Assembly (NCBI GenBank): GCA_950022655.1
Contig: OX465587.1
Span: 23,873,716 to 23,937,715 of the forward strand
Reading direction: 5' to 3'
DNA: 64,000 bases
Origin: Alentia gelatinosa
Lineage: Eukaryota > Annelida > Polychaeta > Phyllodocida > Polynoidae
Below the pieces are notes generated by a model. It had not been told where the DNA came from. It was given only the letters and a program-made list of their open reading frames with translations, and made no database searches. A program made the position numbers and the translations under genes. Below are positions 22,398 through 34,300 of the stretch, piece by piece (within the stretch, counting starts at the first letter, position 1; each line of letters starts with the position of its first letter).

Positions 22398-22900
22398 CTG
22401 TTTTTGATATTTTCCGCCATTCACGTCTTCGTCTCAATTATTCTATCACAATAATTATCGTATTACTTAATGATTATTGTTGTACTAATATTATATTATT
22501 ATATAACTACGTTTATATAAATATAAATTATCAACCAATACCCTTCACAAGTTTATTCACTGCGGTATATCATTTGTTGTTTTGCGTCACCTATACTTTC
22601 CAGGTTACCCGGTTACCTGATGCGGTAACCGGAGGTTTCTTGGTGACGCTAATTTGGTTTAAACGACATTCCGCTCTTTACTGCTCACCTGAGCAGTCGA
22701 TTTTTAATCTTACTTCGATATATAATTAGTTATTTTAATCTTAGACTTGTATACCTTGATGTGTAGGACTGGGGTTTGTCCCAATGTATTATTGAATAAA
22801 CCCTGTTTTTGATATTTTGCGCCATTCACGTCTTCGTCTCAATTATTCTATCACAATAATTATTGTATTACTTAATGATTATTGTTGTACTAATATTATA
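22398..22900 (+). repeat. B1-A2-spacer-B2 right end of the Ngaro-type element
   Basis: B1 (22398-22495) and B2 (22803-22900) both begin CTGTTTTTGATATTTT and run through TTCACGTCTTCGTCTCAATT to a shared TACTAATATTATAT end. A2 (22496-22710) lies between. About 90 bp of unique sequence with an AATAAA (about 22793) separates A2 from B2 and may hold the polyadenylation signal. Confidence 0.85.
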
Positions 22901-22917
22901 TATATATATATATATAT
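22893..22917. repeat. (AT)n microsatellite, right part
   Basis: A short AT run follows B2 directly and mirrors the run before A1. Confidence 0.8.
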
Positions 22918-23154
22918 ACATGCCCCCGCCACCTGTCTGCCCCCCCCCCTTCAATTACTGACCACTCCCCTCCCTATATCCTGACCCACCACCACCCCTG
23001 ACACCCCCACCCACCCTTCCCCCGTCAACGCCACCGCCGCTGCCCCTGTTGTACTAGTAGAGGTTGTGGTGGTGGAGGTTGTGATGTTAGAGGTTGTGGT
23101 GGTATCAGTCTCTCCTTACACCACTGAAGTCTGCTCCTGATTCTGACACTGACT

Positions 23155-23490
23155 CCGACCTGACTTCTTAAAGGCTTATAAAGGGTTATATCCAGAATCC
23201 TACAGAAGAGTGGTGTTTTGAAAGTAAAATCCATTTAAAAAGACATTCAAGAAACCAAAGAACGTTGGGTTTATTATATGTATTTAATCAAAAGATAATA
23301 AATAGGGTTTTAGAAATATTTCATAACTAAAATTGAAAATACAACATTGGATTTTCCATATACTAAGGACTTAATGACTAATGGTAAATGAAATAAAAAC
23401 AACAGTGGTGTCTCCTAGTTGCAGAGGTCAGAATTATTGGATAGTGGTGTAAATACAACAGAATCAGGCATATATATGACGTATATATAT
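23155..23490 (-). mobile_element. Diverged partial copy of the CACTG-ended element C (minus)
   Basis: The reverse complement matches the left half of element C (42796-43260). Landmarks are the ATAGTTCCGAT region (here AGGTCAGAATTATTGGATA), the TTTATTATATGT segment, and ACTTCTTAAAGGCTTATA near 23161. Identity is clearly lower than between the two full copies, and neither terminal repeat was found. Confidence 0.55.
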
Positions 23491-24160
23491 GACTGCAGCA
23501 TTGTGTGGCCTCACCATAATCATCCGCTCCACCGAGATGATAGCGGTCGCACACCCCCTGGCTGTACTGAAAGTCCCCAGACTGCACAACCGCTTATAAA
23601 TGCTGCCCTGTCTATGCCTGGGAAGCCTACGTCTGAGTCTACTCTATTGCAGAAGACTGACCGGCCTTCTGCCTCCTGGATGGGAGACCGCTACTCACCG
23701 TCACTCTGGTCGCTGCAATCTGCCTCTAACTTGGCCAAGTAAACCACCATCTCTCCTACCGCTTCACCCTCCATTTCCTCAGATGGGGAAGAACCCAGAC
23801 TGGTCAAGAAGAAATACCCATCAGGGCATCTGGGCCACTTTCACATCATTCCAAGCTTATGTGCCGGGTCCTTGCTCAATAGGCCTTTTTCCGCAGGCCG
23901 GTGTCACACCTTATCTTCTTGGTCACGCAATGCCTGCAGCCAAGCAAACCCCTGGCAATGTATTCTTTACCATTGGCTGACTGAGTGTATGTGGGTAGTA
24001 TGTTTATGATACCTGTTTATATTATTTCTAGAGAACTAAAAACGATTCTATCGTACTCTATGGTATTTCAGCTTTCATTCGGAAGGTTAGACATGTATAT
24101 CTCCTCAACAATACTTCAGATATTATAAGATGAAATACAAACAATGTACACAGGTGGCAG
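23490..24160 (+). repeat. Unidentified stretch ending in repeat G, copy 2
   Basis: About 23885-24160 is the plus-oriented counterpart of 5610-5885. The GC-richer part before it (23490-23880) contains open frames on both strands (23419-23742 and 23600-23980). I recognise no protein family and see no splice structure. Confidence 0.45.
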
Positions 24161-24307
24161 AGATATACTGGTATGGGCCTGGCCACTGCAGGCTTATCCT
24201 CCTCTCTGTAATAACGAAAACAATTATCATATCATAGTATATAGATATATGTACATGTATAAATAAATATATTGTATATTGTATATACATAAATATATTG
24301 TATGTCT

Positions 24308-24309
<2 letters not shown>

Positions 24310-24389
<80 letters not shown>
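24310..24389. repeat. (TA)n microsatellite
   Basis: An almost pure TA run of about 80 bp. The Tyr/Ile open frame across it is an artefact. Confidence 0.9.
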
Positions 24390-24392
<3 letters not shown>

Positions 24393-24399
24393 TATATAT

Positions 24400-26085
24400 A
24401 CACATGTAACAAACGCTTAGATATTACAGAAAATATATCCAGCTATTTTCAGAAATAGGTAATTTATTGCATCATTTCTTGGGAATATACCTAGCCATAA
24501 TTCTTTTAAATATGTTGTTTTGATAGCAAGAGGTGATTACATTTGACTGTGGGCTTATAAAATTAACTACTTTGTTATAACTGAGTATTTCTTATAACCC
24601 GTTCTGCATATAAAGCTTTGAAGACCTGTAAGGAATTAATTTTCGGCTAATCAAAATCAAGACAATTATCAACTCGAAAGTTTAGACCCGCCACTCACAC
24701 CCTATGTGTGAATGCATAGGCGGGCACTCGGACAGCGTAATGTTTGGCCGAACGGCCGTGTTGCCATGCAACATGACCGTGTGACAGCGTAGACTGTAGT
24801 ACGTCCCGTTGTCGCTAGGGCCACGGCGTTCAGGCGTAACCCGAAGGCGGCATGGTGCGTGAACGGACTAGTGGCGGCGCTGAACGGAAAAACTGCTATT
24901 GCAGTAGTGCTCACCCCCTCCTCTTGGTGATTTAACCTTGTAATGACTGTGCAGACATTATGTCATACTATTGATTACTTATGTAATAAGTGTAAATAGC
25001 ACAACTAAAGCAACTGTGTCTTTAATATGTAGTTGCCATTTATTCAGAACTGACATTTCGTCCATTGCATAGACTTTATCAAAGTTTTATTGAGTAATTG
25101 GTATTACTCAGTTTGTCAGTCTATGTTTAGAAATCGATGTTTAGTCCAATTTTAGTTAGGCAGAATTCTTTTTAGTTTTTAATGATGGAAATCAAAATGA
25201 ATAAAGTAGTTTTCAATTTATTTGTCTTATGTTAGGCATATGTAAGTAAACATTGTTGGTTAGGTAGTTCAAATATCAAGTATCAAACTTTTTGTTTGTT
25301 TTAATTAGTTACTTTTCAAGGTACTGCCCTATTTACCTGTCGGTGAATAACATTTACATCTTATAGAAACTACTGTTTTTACTTATAAAAACTATTGTTT
25401 CTATGCCTGCTTTTCGTGCCAGGGTCGAGTGTATCCACAGGCTTTGAAGTCCTCCCGCCTCATATGAAAGGGTATGAGACTTAGTATATATCCCCAACGG
25501 AGCATATAAAATCATTCGGCTAAGATCCAGGCAACTCAGAAGGTTTGGTCTTCACTCATAGGAGCCTGAAAATGTATCACTCCATCCAGACCTACGATTG
25601 GTCTCTTGATAATAAGTAAAGTCTTGCATATTGATTAATTGGGTTATCCATTATATTATATGCAGGCACTAAATATTACATTCAGAACACAAAATGTATT
25701 ACTCTGGCTTATTGAGGTACCACAGCTTTAGTATCCCTTCTCATTATTACCCCAATTAGGGCGCATCAGTAATAATTTGTGTTCCCCAATTAGACACTGA
25801 GGTGCACAGGTTAGATAGACAGGTCGGTCCGCCATCAACTGAAACTGTGTTCCATCAACTGCTGGTCCCTGCAGAGGTGGGGCAGAGGCAAATGTGTATA
25901 TTCCTGGCTAGATCAAACTGGCGAGTCCGATATTCAAAAACAACAGTTTCGTCCAGACTGGCTGTGACCAGACCAGACAAGTTTGTTATAAAAGCAGACT
26001 ATCCCAGGCCGCACCCCATATATCACGGCGCCCATATATTATCACTTTCAAGTGCATACATTATACATAGGATAGCTTGCCGTGA
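24400..26085. other. Intergenic stretch, no gene recognised
   Basis: A GC-richer island at about 24690-24930 is open on the minus strand but resembles no family, and shares short blocks with 5310-5430. The remainder is AT-rich with no clear element. Confidence 0.3.
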
Positions 26086-26143
26086 AGGAGGGTGGTTGTG
26101 GCCTATTAGATTGTAGGTCAACTGTTGACTGTAGAGCAAGGCC

Positions 26144-26726
26144 AGAGGAGGTGTGAAGCACCATGGAGTTGTCCCATTACCTTAATTCCATATAAGGAAT
26201 ACAGTAGACCGAGTAGCCAATGACTGCATTGGCAGCAAACCCCGACCTTCACCCTGACCTCCTTACATAATATTTTCTCGTGCCTTGGGACGGCTCTGCA
26301 GTCGAGAGTTGACCTCGAATCTTAGGGGCCACAACCACCCTCGAAGCGCAGTGCCCCCTATAGCGACCCGACTCATATATGTGATCGCGGCAGGGTTCAA
26401 GGCGCCACTTTCAAACATGACAGCATTGGGGAAGGAGCTCTTGATAATGGACTGTGTGTGGTCAGCAAGTCCTAGCCTATGAGAAATAAGGCTGTATTCC
26501 ACAACACCAAACAGCCATAAAACGTGGAGCTCTATTGAGCTCTATTGTGGTTTGGAGTACATTAGATGTCACTCCATCAATTTCTGAAAAGATCTTTGAT
26601 AGAGCTCTAATAGATTGTATGTAGTAGCTGTTACTAGTTAGCCTATTTTTGCATAGGAATCTACATAGAGCTATCATTTGAGTACATGCCAAAATGATAG
26701 GGGGCTCTGCGCTTCACACCTCCTCT
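26144..26726. mobile_element. Element E, non-autonomous DNA transposon with 10-bp target duplication
   Basis: After removing the inner D, the left end reads AGAGGAGGTGTGAAGC then GCAGTGCCCCCTAT. The right end reads as its reverse complement with one difference over about 30 bases. A 10-bp duplication fits Mutator-like elements (8-11 bp). The core, about 395 bp without the inner D, has no transposase. Confidence 0.6.
26160..26342 (-). repeat. Repeat D, inner copy (minus)
   Basis: About 180 bp, bounded by GAGGGTGGTTGTGGCC and AACTCCATG, in reverse orientation. It is the same unit as 33668-33851 and 62204-62387. It may be a SINE or MITE. There is no ORF and no clear pol III box. Confidence 0.65.
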
Positions 26727-26859
26727 AGAGCAAGGCGCTAGAAAATATAATGTAAGGAGGTCAGGGTCAAGGTTGGAGTTTGCTGCGATTGCAGTCATTA
26801 GCTACTCGGTCTACTTTTTTCCTTATGGACTTAGTGTAATGGGACAACTCCATGCAGCC

Positions 26860-28240
26860 CCTGTCTCTCTATCTGTGGTCGCAACAGAATCATTATACAA
26901 AGGACAGTTTTGATTATCAAATAGGTTAAACTGATTTATTATCCACCTAATAGCAAACACATAGGAAGAGTGTGATTCACCGGGGGGAGATTGCAGGGTG
27001 CACCTTGCGTCAAAAATAGAGGGTGAGAAGATCGGCGGTCAATTTGTCTTTTTCTTTGAGTACTTAAATTTCTATGTTGAATAATGAATGAAATATTACC
27101 TAGTTTTGGGTAACTGCGGTCGTATTATCGCATTTGGTCGGGTATTACTACCCGCCAACCCCTTGTAGAATACGGCTACTAGTATTCAAAACCATTTATT
27201 GTGTATGAAAATGTCTTTTTCTGGAAACTTCGCTGTGTTTCACATCACCGTACTGCCTTGTGATATGATATACCTAATCTGCTTACCCGGTCAGACTAGC
27301 GGGACAATTAAATGAATATACTGTATACGTCACTAGTTTTCATGGAGTAATGCACTTATATTTCAAAATTGACTAGAATTCTCACACATTTTGATTTTAG
27401 TGAAGATATCGCTGAGATCTATAATTGAACCTTTAAGACATGATACTCACACTGTGATCTGGATTACTGTGACCTCCAGCGGAAATACTTATACCGACGC
27501 GCTATTTGAGAGTGACTTCATCTTAAATGTAGCGATTATACAGTTCATATCCAATGAGGGCGTTCCCCTTTAGAGGTAATTGCGGAAAATGTGTACGAAC
27601 TTCTCTCCTGACTTGGCTGTCGTTCATTCATAAACTCCCTCGACCCGTGATATATATTGCCACTAGCTGCATATATACACATTTAATGATGTATGCACAT
27701 TCTTGGTATATATTGGAGCCCTACGTATTTTGGATTGCTAATTTGCCATTATCATACACTTCAAAATCTTTATAAATGTTCCATTACATTGAAAAACTTC
27801 AGGTATCAGCAGCAATATGCATTCAATCACATATAATGTCTCCCCTTATCGGGCAGTATGTTATATTCACGTACACATAGTTATGGTGGTAAATTGACAA
27901 TCCAGTTATTAGTGCATCATTTCTACGTAGGATATAATGATACGCTAAGCATGTTCCTTATGCGATAATTTTCTAATACTTGAAATCTCCCCATATAAAA
28001 TATGACAAATATCAACAGAATATGATTGTAGTTTAAGAATATGAAACTTTCCTAGTTATTATATCAGTGAACGTGTTTTGATCCCTACGTATGCATACTG
28101 GTCATGCTCAAGCATTAAGAGAAATATTAGCTCTTTATATCCCTGTATATAGATGTAGTCTGGTAACAAGCAGCAGCCACGTGTCATATCTTGTCCATCG
28201 TCTGGAAGATCGTCTGCTGACTACATTGGTCAGAAATGTG
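26860..28240. other. Region downstream of the NUDT9-type gene, no gene recognised
   Basis: AT-rich. It is expected to contain the 3' UTR and polyadenylation site of the gene ending at 28245, but I could not place a convincing signal. No other exon was seen. Confidence 0.3.
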
Positions 28241-28244
28241 TTAA

Positions 28245-28357
28245 CTACCAGTGAGCACCCAGCAGGAGGGACACCTTGTGGATAAAGTCCTGGTGACTCG
28301 CGTATAGCTCGAGATTTGACGAGACATCTTTCCACTGAACGCCGACTGCGTCGTCAC
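28245..28357 (-). CDS. NUDT9: NUDT9-type last coding exon
   Basis: It encodes residues 283-319 and the stop. [20 protein letters not shown] then HQDFI and LLGAHW match the C-terminal helix of NUDT9. The acceptor CACCAG|GTGAC keeps phase 1, and the stop is TAG at 28245-28247. This short exon has no ATG-initiated frame and is visible only by homology and phase. Confidence 0.9.
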
Positions 28358-31300
28358 CTGGTGGCAGAAGTACGCAACTTTATTTGCATGTCAATCGTTT
28401 TAGATATCATTAAACACGAGATGGAGGAGTGATAAGGACCAACGCTACTACACAATATGCGACTATGACATGGGCAGGTCACCACTTGATAAGCTCAATA
28501 CACCTCTATGCTTAATATCCAGTGTAAACTGATGTAGTTTCCATATAATTGAAGGTGGTATAAAAGGAGAAGGTTATGAAAGCCATCTGCCGATAATCTA
28601 GTCCAAAATCTAGCTTTTTTTAATGATCAATTACCTTATGAGGAGGTTCAAGGTTATGAGGGCTAACTATAGGTTGACAGCGAATTGTATGGGCACAGAT
28701 TCAACTCCTGTGGAGATATCCTGTGTGGTATGATAGATAATGAGACTAAAAGATAGGGGGTATCAGAAGTATACATACAATGACGATTGATAAGATTTAG
28801 GATAATTATATTATAATCGACTTTATCAAATACTTCCTGAAATTCACCAAATAAAATTACATTTATATCGAAAGACAATATCTCAGAAATCTATACCCCT
28901 ATCTACCACCTATTCTCACAGAACTTTGAGACCTGTGCCTAATTTGGACAATTGTTGCAATGGAGAGTTGCTGTGCACCAAAGCGACGTACAATTATCTT
29001 GGAGTTCTGTTAGACAAATGGGTAACGTTTAGTACACACATTACTAGGATACCAACGGCAGTAAATAATAAATCATTTAGACTACGCAAATAACGAGGGA
29101 AGTGGCTAAACATATTTATTGTATCACTATTTAATAGGCCAATAATGGAATAGTGTGGTTTTGTTATAGATGTGGCAAACAAAAATGATATAGAACTAAT
29201 TTCAAAATAGGGGACTTAGACTGATACAAGGCGGCAACTGTCGTCGTATATGCATAACATCTCTCCACCGTATATGTGATGTAGAATATATTGATGTAAG
29301 AGGAAATCATAAGTTGATAAAGAAAATGTTCAAACTCTCGAAAGACGATGAGAATATTGTCAGTAATACTGAAGGACCTGAAGTTCTACTGTAGTTAAAT
29401 TCAAGAAGGCACACTACCAGTAAATATGAAAAAAGCCCATATCACAAGGGTGTTAGATTATGGGAGCAGCTGCCATCAGAAGTACAACACATACCTAAAA
29501 TGGTGGACTTAAATTAAACGAAAATTAAGGACAATAAGTAAAGTAGAGGGTGCATTGAACTAGCGGTTTCTCATGAGCTGGCCGTGTGGTAGTCATGACT
29601 AACTAACTGATTTCTATACAGCTTATCTAGGAAGAAGGGAGACCAGTAATAAGGAAATTGGATGAAAATGATAATATATAGATGAATACTTGTTCCTATA
29701 CTGGTTTCTACTGCCTTTATTGATATTTACCATTTGATATGTTACTCATCGTTGTTGACACTTACCGGCATGGAGATGGAGCCTGCCGACTTTGTCCCCT
29801 TCCTCGTCATGGAAGTTGACGGCAACTGTCTCCATCCAAGCGTTGTCTGTGTTCCGGGGGTCATCCACATAGCCACGGTACACCTGTTTCAAAAGTCAAA
29901 CACCGAAAGAACCTATGATATACATTGTTTTGATACAAGCTGCCGCCATGAACATGTATACATCTTGATTATTGATATTGGTCATGTGTGCATTGCACCA
30001 ATTGACACATTTATTGGCGTTGTAATTTCCGTTATATAATTGGGTTTTCCTTACCTCTTTGCCGCCAGTGAATAGTTCTTTCAGCTTCTCTTCCAGTCCA
30101 GCCTTCTCTTCGTCCGTCCATTGCTCGCTGTCCATGGCTTCCTCACAAAACTCCCTCTGAAGAGCATTATACACCTCCTCCCCCGAGTCGACGAAACCCT
30201 GCAACAGCATCAACGAGCAATGAAAACCTAAAGCAACAGAACTTTGTGACAACAGCATTGTCAGGTCTTAATGGTGTTAATAAGCAAATGGGCAACATCA
30301 TTTACCACCGAATCAGAGGATTTGGAGAGATTTAACCTTTTGATAATGTGATTTTACATTTTCAGATATTCCATGTTGTATTTGTAGTGTGACCTTTCTC
30401 ATAAATTGCCCTGTGTACTAATATTTTATGTTTAGTGCATAGAAGTGCGTCGATTCGTCAATGAAGACATATGCCTTTATGTTAAATTGAATGAAACTGA
30501 ATTCCTAAGCACCAACACAATTATCCATATATCGTGACCAACCTTGATTATAAGAAATGTATAGCAAGCTCTTATATAGATCTTAGTTTACGCTTTTGAT
30601 ACCTGGAAGTCTACTGGATATTTTAGAAAATCATTCAATTATGAGGCAACATTGAACCAAATTAACCGAAACTATATCTGATTGGTCTAGTATAGACACT
30701 GGAGTACCACAAAGCTCTATACTTGGACCCTTATCGTTCATAATTTTTTATCAACAACTTATCAAAAGATGTTAAGCATAGTAATATTTCATGTATGCCG
30801 ATGACATTGCCCTAATAACTATTGGAGAGTTTAATTAAGAGTCAAAGAAAAGTTGGAGTATGACCTGGTAGATCTGCAGAGTTGGATAACATGTAATAAA
30901 TTAAGAATTAATTATAAGAAGACAAGGGTAATGTGGCACTATAACCAGAAAAGTAATTTGAATGAAAATGTGAACATTAATTGTGGAGCCGAAAGCCTAG
31001 AGGCAGTCAAGACCTATAGATATCTAGGAGCATTGTTCGATGACAAGTTAAATATGAAAGCACATTATGAGAAGGTGGTTAAAGAATTTTCATTGAAATT
31101 ATTTAAGTTTAAGAAAATTAGTTACCTGCTAAGTGAATATACTAGAATCAAGCTGGTGAAGCAAATGTTATTACCAGTAATGGAATATAGTGATATTATA
31201 TTTACATTAATGGGAGTTGAATAAACTTCAAACTTTAGTGAACATAATTCTACGAGTTGCACTTTGGTAAAAACGTAGCGAGAACATGTCTACTATTGAA

Positions 31301-34300
31301 CTGTACGACCATTGCAAGTTAAGAAGTCTTGATTACAGGAGGTCTATTGTCGATAATAAAATGGTGGAGTTTAAAGGTAGGAAATTGTAAAATGAAATCT
31401 GGAAAGGGAAACTAGAAGAATACAAAAAAATATGCCTAAAGCAAAATAAGTCCAATACTGAAAAGTACCAAAAATATGGGATCTTTTTCCACGAAAACTA
31501 CAATTAAAAAGCTTTGGAGATGATTTCAAAATGAATGTGAAAGAGTTCATGATCACACACTTGTAAGGAATTCTTTGAATAATAACAAAGCCTAATGTAT
31601 GCATAACTCTGTGTTAATTGAAGAATAATCTTAATGTAACATGATATATATTTTGTGTTTGTGTTGATTACCCTGTCAAATGTATTGTCCTACTGGTGTT
31701 AGTGTGGAAGATCGTCTGTTGAGTTGGACGAACACTAATTACCTTTTTCATTTTTCTGAAATAAACACGTCTCGATAAAAAAATATATATATATCGTATA
31801 TGGCAATTAAATGAAGTAAAAGAGGGACTATGCGTGCCCTATTCTCTAATGACCAGGCCGTGTGACTTACCCCAGGAATGGCCCACTCTCCAGAGTCACC
31901 CCTCTTTATGGAGATGAACTGAAGAACCGGCCTCCCATTTTCCTCATTGTTCATCACCACCCCGTCTTCATTTCTCTTCCACCTAATTACGATTCAAAAA
32001 GGTAATATCACAAAACACATTTCATATCGTTTCATATTCCCTCGGATTTAAAACAAAGAGATAAGGGACATTTTAAAGTTTCCCACGACTCGAAATCCAA
32101 TAATCATATAATCAATTTAAAAAATCCTTTATAAGAATATATTTTACCGACTTCTGTGTGACCATGTTAAAGGCTTAGGGGACAATTTGGCTTGAAAACC
32201 AAAACCCAGTTCATTTTCTTCAAAAATATATTGAAATTCTAAAAGGTTACTTCTCGCATAGTATAACCCACATAATTCTTTAAAAACTTTCACAGAATGT
32301 AGCAAATGTGGAGTTCTCAACATTTATATTTTGAATATCATATCACCGTCCTTGTTTTTATAAGAATTAGAAAAGTATATATTTTCAGTACCCTTCCTAT
32401 ATAAATCAATCAAATGTAAACTGGCCTGTCTTACCTATTGGGTTTACCTATTGTAGATTGTACCTTCAAACTATCAAATATGCATAGTCAGCTGGAACAT
32501 TTGCCACCATATACAAGGAGACAATCTCCCCAGAAAAGGACAACATTTCTTGAATTGGCCAAATACATTTCTAAAGTTTTTCAAGCTATGAGAATGCCTA
32601 TGGTAGTGTTCTTTAATTAACCTTGTGTGATCCACGTTGATATGAACCATGGTCATAGTGTGAGAATGCGGAGTTTACCTTGTCAGAATAGGGTCGGCGG
32701 CATGGTTCGGTCCCCACCTGGCAAGACGTCCACGACCACACACTCCAGTTCGCCCGACTGGGTTCCTGAAATAGAAATTCACATGTCGTCATCTATATAG
32801 AGAATTTGCTCGCGTTTCCTTGACCAAATACATCCTAATATGCACTGAAATTCTTCTTTTTCTCAAACATTGGTCAACATTGCCTACAACATGCCGCCAA
32901 CATTCTGAGACCTTCCTGTACTGGATTAAGGGATGTTGGGGATTCAAGGCCATGTTCCACTGTTCCGATTCATATTCTCCCCAAGTTCTCTTCCCATTCT
33001 TCACTAGATAGTGACGTATTGTTCTTGTGAATATCTTATCATAATCTTGTGTGAGGCTCCATTGGCAGTCCACTCCTGCAAGGATTGTATTTTGTTAGTC
33101 TCTCCTCAATCGGCTCTGTGAGATCTTATGAGAGGGGTCAGACTTTGACACTTTTCCACGGTGAAAAGTGAGGGCTTAGCCATCATTGCACGCTAAAAAG
33201 TCAGACTTAGCCATAGTTGCACGTAAAAGGTCAGACTTCAAGACAGTTTTTACACTTGATTGAGTTAAATTTGAAGGTTTGACTTTTTTGGGGCTGGCAA
33301 AAAAGTGGGGGGCGGCCGCCCCTCCCCCCCCCCCCTGCCCCCCTATTCTGACGCCACTGTCTAATTTGTTAGCAACTTTGTCTATTTTTTAGCACTGCTG
33401 GAGTACAACCAGATCAGTGCAGGGTCTGCCATCTTGAATTTGTAAGGGAGGGTGTTTGGCAGCTCATGAATTTCCGCTGAATATTGCAGTTGATAGAATA
33501 ATGCAGGTAGATAAAGATAAGCGTTGATATTATGAATGTGCATAGCACACTTCGGTGATGAAATTCGGTTCGAACTTTCAAAATTTATGCTATTTGAGGG
33601 GGCACCACAACTGATGTTTCCAATGATGTCACAAACAATTTGTCTCTGCATTGTGAGTGGTAAAACCAAGAGGGTGGTTGTGGCCCCTAAGATTCGAGGT
33701 CAACTCTCGACCGTAGAACTGTCCCAAGGCGATATAAATATCATGTAAGGAGGTCAGGGTCAAGGTCGGGGTTTGCTGTGAATGCAGTCATTGGCTACTC
33801 GGTCTACTCTATGCCTTATATGGACTTAGTGTAATAAGACAACTCCATGCCGATCCAAACTTAAAACAGGGAGGTTGCCTCTGAATGGTACTAATGTACC
33901 GCGATCAGTGGAGGAAATAATTAAGAATCAGTGGAGACACTGAGATTGCTAGCCGAGTATGCACCGATGATCGCAATTACTTCTCCACTCAAGGTCCACT
34001 ACCAGGAATAGGAGGCGATAAACCCACGATGGGCATAAGTTCAAATGATCGGCTAACGATCAGCCCTCAATCTGCGGTGGTTTATTTCTGAAAATTTCAG
34101 ATGCTAAGACGATTTACCATACGAGTACAGTCACCACATAAGATAATCTTTGATACATACCAAAGAGACCAAAAACATTCCGATAAAGCCTTAGTCTGGT
34201 GGAATCAACACTTAATGGAGCACAGCTTTTAGGTGGGAGAAATATTATCAAAAGACGTCACGAGTTTGAGTATGAATTTATTTATGTCACGCATTTTGTT

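Larger units (their letters stand above)
18171..22900 (+). mobile_element. Ngaro-type (DIRS order) tyrosine-recombinase retrotransposon
   Basis: The element has split direct repeats in the order A1 (18171-18386), ORFs, B1 (22398-22495), A2 (22496-22710), B2 (22803-22900). This is the Ngaro arrangement, in which B1-A2 equals the junction formed when B2 joins A1 in a circle. It encodes a Gag-like ORF, an RT/RNase H ORF and a tyrosine recombinase. No methyltransferase segment lies between RNase H and recombinase, unlike DIRS1. There are no LTRs and no integrase. Only three in-frame stops break the reading frames. A1 and A2 differ at only a few sites, so the copy is young. Confidence 0.9.
26086..26857. 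repeat. Nested stack: repeat D interrupted by element E, itself carrying an inverted D
   Basis: Outer D (plus) occupies 26086-26142 and 26727-26857. Element E (about 26144-26726) splits it and is flanked by a 10-bp duplication, AGAGCAAGGC (26133-26142 and 26727-26736). E has ends beginning AGAGGAGGTGTGAAGC. Within its left end sits a complete D in reverse orientation (26160-26342), flanked by GAAGC on both sides. The order of events is therefore outer D, then E, then inner D. Confidence 0.75.
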
